A stretch of 7,507 nucleotides of DNA from Lachnospiraceae bacterium. Lineage in GTDB: Bacteria; Bacillota; Clostridia; Lachnospirales; Lachnospiraceae. The translations under genes were made by a program, and so were the position numbers. Positions 6,349 to 7,507 of this stretch are shown here, piece by piece. A model generated the notes under the pieces. That model saw nothing but the letters and a program-made list of their open reading frames with translations. It was not told the origin of the DNA and did no database searches. The DNA is taken from positions 1-7,507 of the forward strand of contig DMLD01000140.1 in NCBI GenBank assembly GCA_003453515.1, in the 5' to 3' direction. Numbering within the stretch: the first letter of the stretch is position 1; each line of letters opens with the position of its first letter.

Positions 6349-7497
6349 ATGCTGTCGCCGTTAGAGTTAGAAAACAAACGTATAATGACGTCTAAGCGCA
6401 AGTATGACCGATACGAGATGGACGATTATCTCGACATGGTCTTTGAAAACTACAAAGCGCTTTACAATGAGAATGAAGAATTAAAAAAGCAAATAAAGAC
6501 TCTCACCGAGGGTATCCAGTATTACCGCTCCATAGAGTCTACCATGCAGAAGGCTTTGGTGCTTGCCGAAAAGACCTCCAAGGAGACAAAGGATGCGGCA
6601 ATACTAAAGGCTGAAGCCATTGAGAAGGATGCCAACAACAAGGCAACTCAGATCATAGGAACTGCGGAGGCGGAGTATACCCGTATTCGAGAAAAATGTC
6701 TTGCTTTGGTATCACAGTTCAACAACTACAAGGCACAGCTTCAGAATGCTGCCAACGAGCAGCTGCGGCTTATATCAAGCACTACGTTTGAGGTCGAGGC
6801 TCCGGATATAGCAGGTACTGAAGCGTATTATGATGATGGGGCAGAGCCTGTTGCCATGACGGGTGTTGAGCCTGCAGAGCCTGCGCCGTCTGTTGTTCCG
6901 CCGCAGACCTACGAGGAACCGCCCGTTATGATGCCGCACATGGAGGCTGAGCCCGTGATCGCTCCCGCAGAGGAGCCGGTAAGTCCTGCACCGGGACGTA
7001 CTGTTTATTCGGGAACCGCACCTAATATGCACGGCAATATGGCTAATACCATGCAGGATAGTATGCCGGACTCCGGTGTACATATGTCTTCTCCGGAGAA
7101 TGACTTTGTGTTCTCCGACGAGACTGCACCAAGTGGACCGATTCCTGACAAGACCATGGTACTGCCTGATGTCAAATCGGTCGACAGAGAGGCGATCAGA
7201 CAGAGCGCACGTACATATACAAGTGAACAAACTCAGAGTATACTTGAGGCAGAGACGATAAACCTAAACGACTCCATTCAGGCAGTTAAAAATATTGAGC
7301 AGGCACCGCTTGAGGTACCGCCCGTTGATCCGACTCCTGTTGTGGAGCTCGAGCCAGAACCCGCTCAGGCTAAGCCTCAGCCGCAGGGACTTGATTCGAT
7401 ACTTCAGAACATGACCATAGGTAAAAAGAAAAACAAGGGAAATGGAGATGCCCAGGAGGATCCCTTCGAGTTTTTGGGCAGCGTAGATGACTTCTGA
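6349..7497 (+). CDS. divIVA: DivIVA-family coiled-coil pole/septum scaffold protein
   Basis: Self-assembling cytoplasmic scaffold that marks curved membrane at septa and poles. ATG 6349 gives 382 residues beginning MLSPLELENK, matching the family opening 'LTP.DI.NK'; the ATG at 6340 would add three residues and lacks a usable ribosome binding site. The N-terminal lipid-binding domain (about 1-50) contains YDRYEMDDYLDMVFENYK. A second heptad-rich coiled coil covers about 60-142. Residues 150-346 form a long Pro/Glu/Ala/Val-rich, low-complexity region, probably disordered. The end is distinct: GLDSILQNMTIGKKK (from 347), then DPFEFLGSVDDF at the very C-terminus. The protein is more than twice the length of Bacillus DivIVA (164 residues, as recalled). 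K16 occupies the position of the membrane-inserting Phe17 of Bacillus. A second in-frame TGA follows the stop directly. No ylmG or ylmH lies between sepF and this gene. Confidence 0.9.
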   Translation: MLSPLELENKRIMTSKRKYDRYEMDDYLDMVFENYKALYNENEELKKQIKTLTEGIQYYRSIESTMQKALVLAEKTSKETKDAAILKAEAIEKDANNKATQIIGTAEAEYTRIREKCLALVSQFNNYKAQLQNAANEQLRLISSTTFEVEAPDIAGTEAYYDDGAEPVAMTGVEPAEPAPSVVPPQTYEEPPVMMPHMEAEPVIAPAEEPVSPAPGRTVYSGTAPNMHGNMANTMQDSMPDSGVHMSSPENDFVFSDETAPSGPIPDKTMVLPDVKSVDREAIRQSARTYTSEQTQSILEAETINLNDSIQAVKNIEQAPLEVPPVDPTPVVELEPEPAQAKPQPQGLDSILQNMTIGKKKNKGNGDAQEDPFEFLGSVDDF

Positions 7498-7507
7498 TGA
7501 CAGAGAA
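7497..7507 (+). CDS. Possible start of the next gene (cut off by window end)
   Basis: An ATG at 7497 shares one base with the divIVA stop (TGATG), followed by ACA GAG. Tight junctions are the rule in this cluster, so this may be a coupled start, but only three codons are visible and no clear ribosome binding site precedes it. From memory lspA often follows divIVA in related genomes; nothing here shows that. Confidence 0.25.

Noticed and set aside
6775..7230. Minus-strand reading frame opposite divIVA (151 codons)
   Set aside because: The translation is rich in Arg, His, Cys and Ser with no recognisable motif, as expected for the antisense of a repetitive Pro/Glu-rich coding region.
1..7507. 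A novel defence, mobile or CRISPR-like system
   Set aside because: Every stretch is accounted for by recognisable wall-synthesis, division or housekeeping genes with short gaps. No direct repeats, transposase, integrase or nuclease motifs were seen.

Overview
The window looks like ordinary chromosomal core sequence from a Gram-positive anaerobe of the class Clostridia, most likely family Lachnospiraceae. That placement is inferred from the character of the proteins and the gene order; no database search was possible. All seven genes lie on the + strand, are tightly spaced, and concern cell-wall elongation and cell division. I see no mobile element, CRISPR array, tRNA or rRNA, and no gap longer than 60 bases between genes.

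Layout. Bases 1-2057 hold the 3' part of a class B penicillin-binding protein (transpeptidase; the 5' end lies outside the window). Bases 2075-3235 hold its usual partner, a RodA/FtsW-type SEDS glycosyltransferase. After a 59-base gap with a small GC-rich hairpin comes mgsA (methylglyoxal synthase, best start 3295). It overlaps by 25 bases the start of a membrane-anchored HlyD-like protein (3669-5063). A 47-base gap with a plausible sigma-A-type promoter precedes yggS/ylmE (PLP-homeostasis protein, 5111-5812). Then come sepF (5820-6335) and divIVA (best start 6349, to 7497). A possible next gene begins at 7497, on the last base of the divIVA stop codon.

How the genes fit together. The PBP and the SEDS protein form the two halves of a peptidoglycan polymerase/cross-linker. 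SepF tethers FtsZ to the membrane, and DivIVA is a coiled-coil pole and septum scaffold. YggS is the usual ylm-cluster neighbour of sepF. The HlyD-like protein has no transporter gene beside it here, and its job is unknown. MgsA, the glycolytic bypass enzyme, is the metabolic outsider, although from memory mgsA commonly sits next to rodA in clostridia.

Points worth a second look are within familiar genes rather than a new system. They are a roughly 240-residue insertion and a cysteine-containing active-site motif in the PBP, Glu in place of the expected catalytic Asp of MgsA, Lys at the DivIVA position usually held by the membrane-inserting Phe, a long disordered DivIVA linker ending in an acidic/aromatic tail, and a TTG start inside mgsA with a near-perfect Shine-Dalgarno sequence. 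Several starts should be moved from the longest-ORF position: mgsA to 3295, sepF to 5820, divIVA to 6349.
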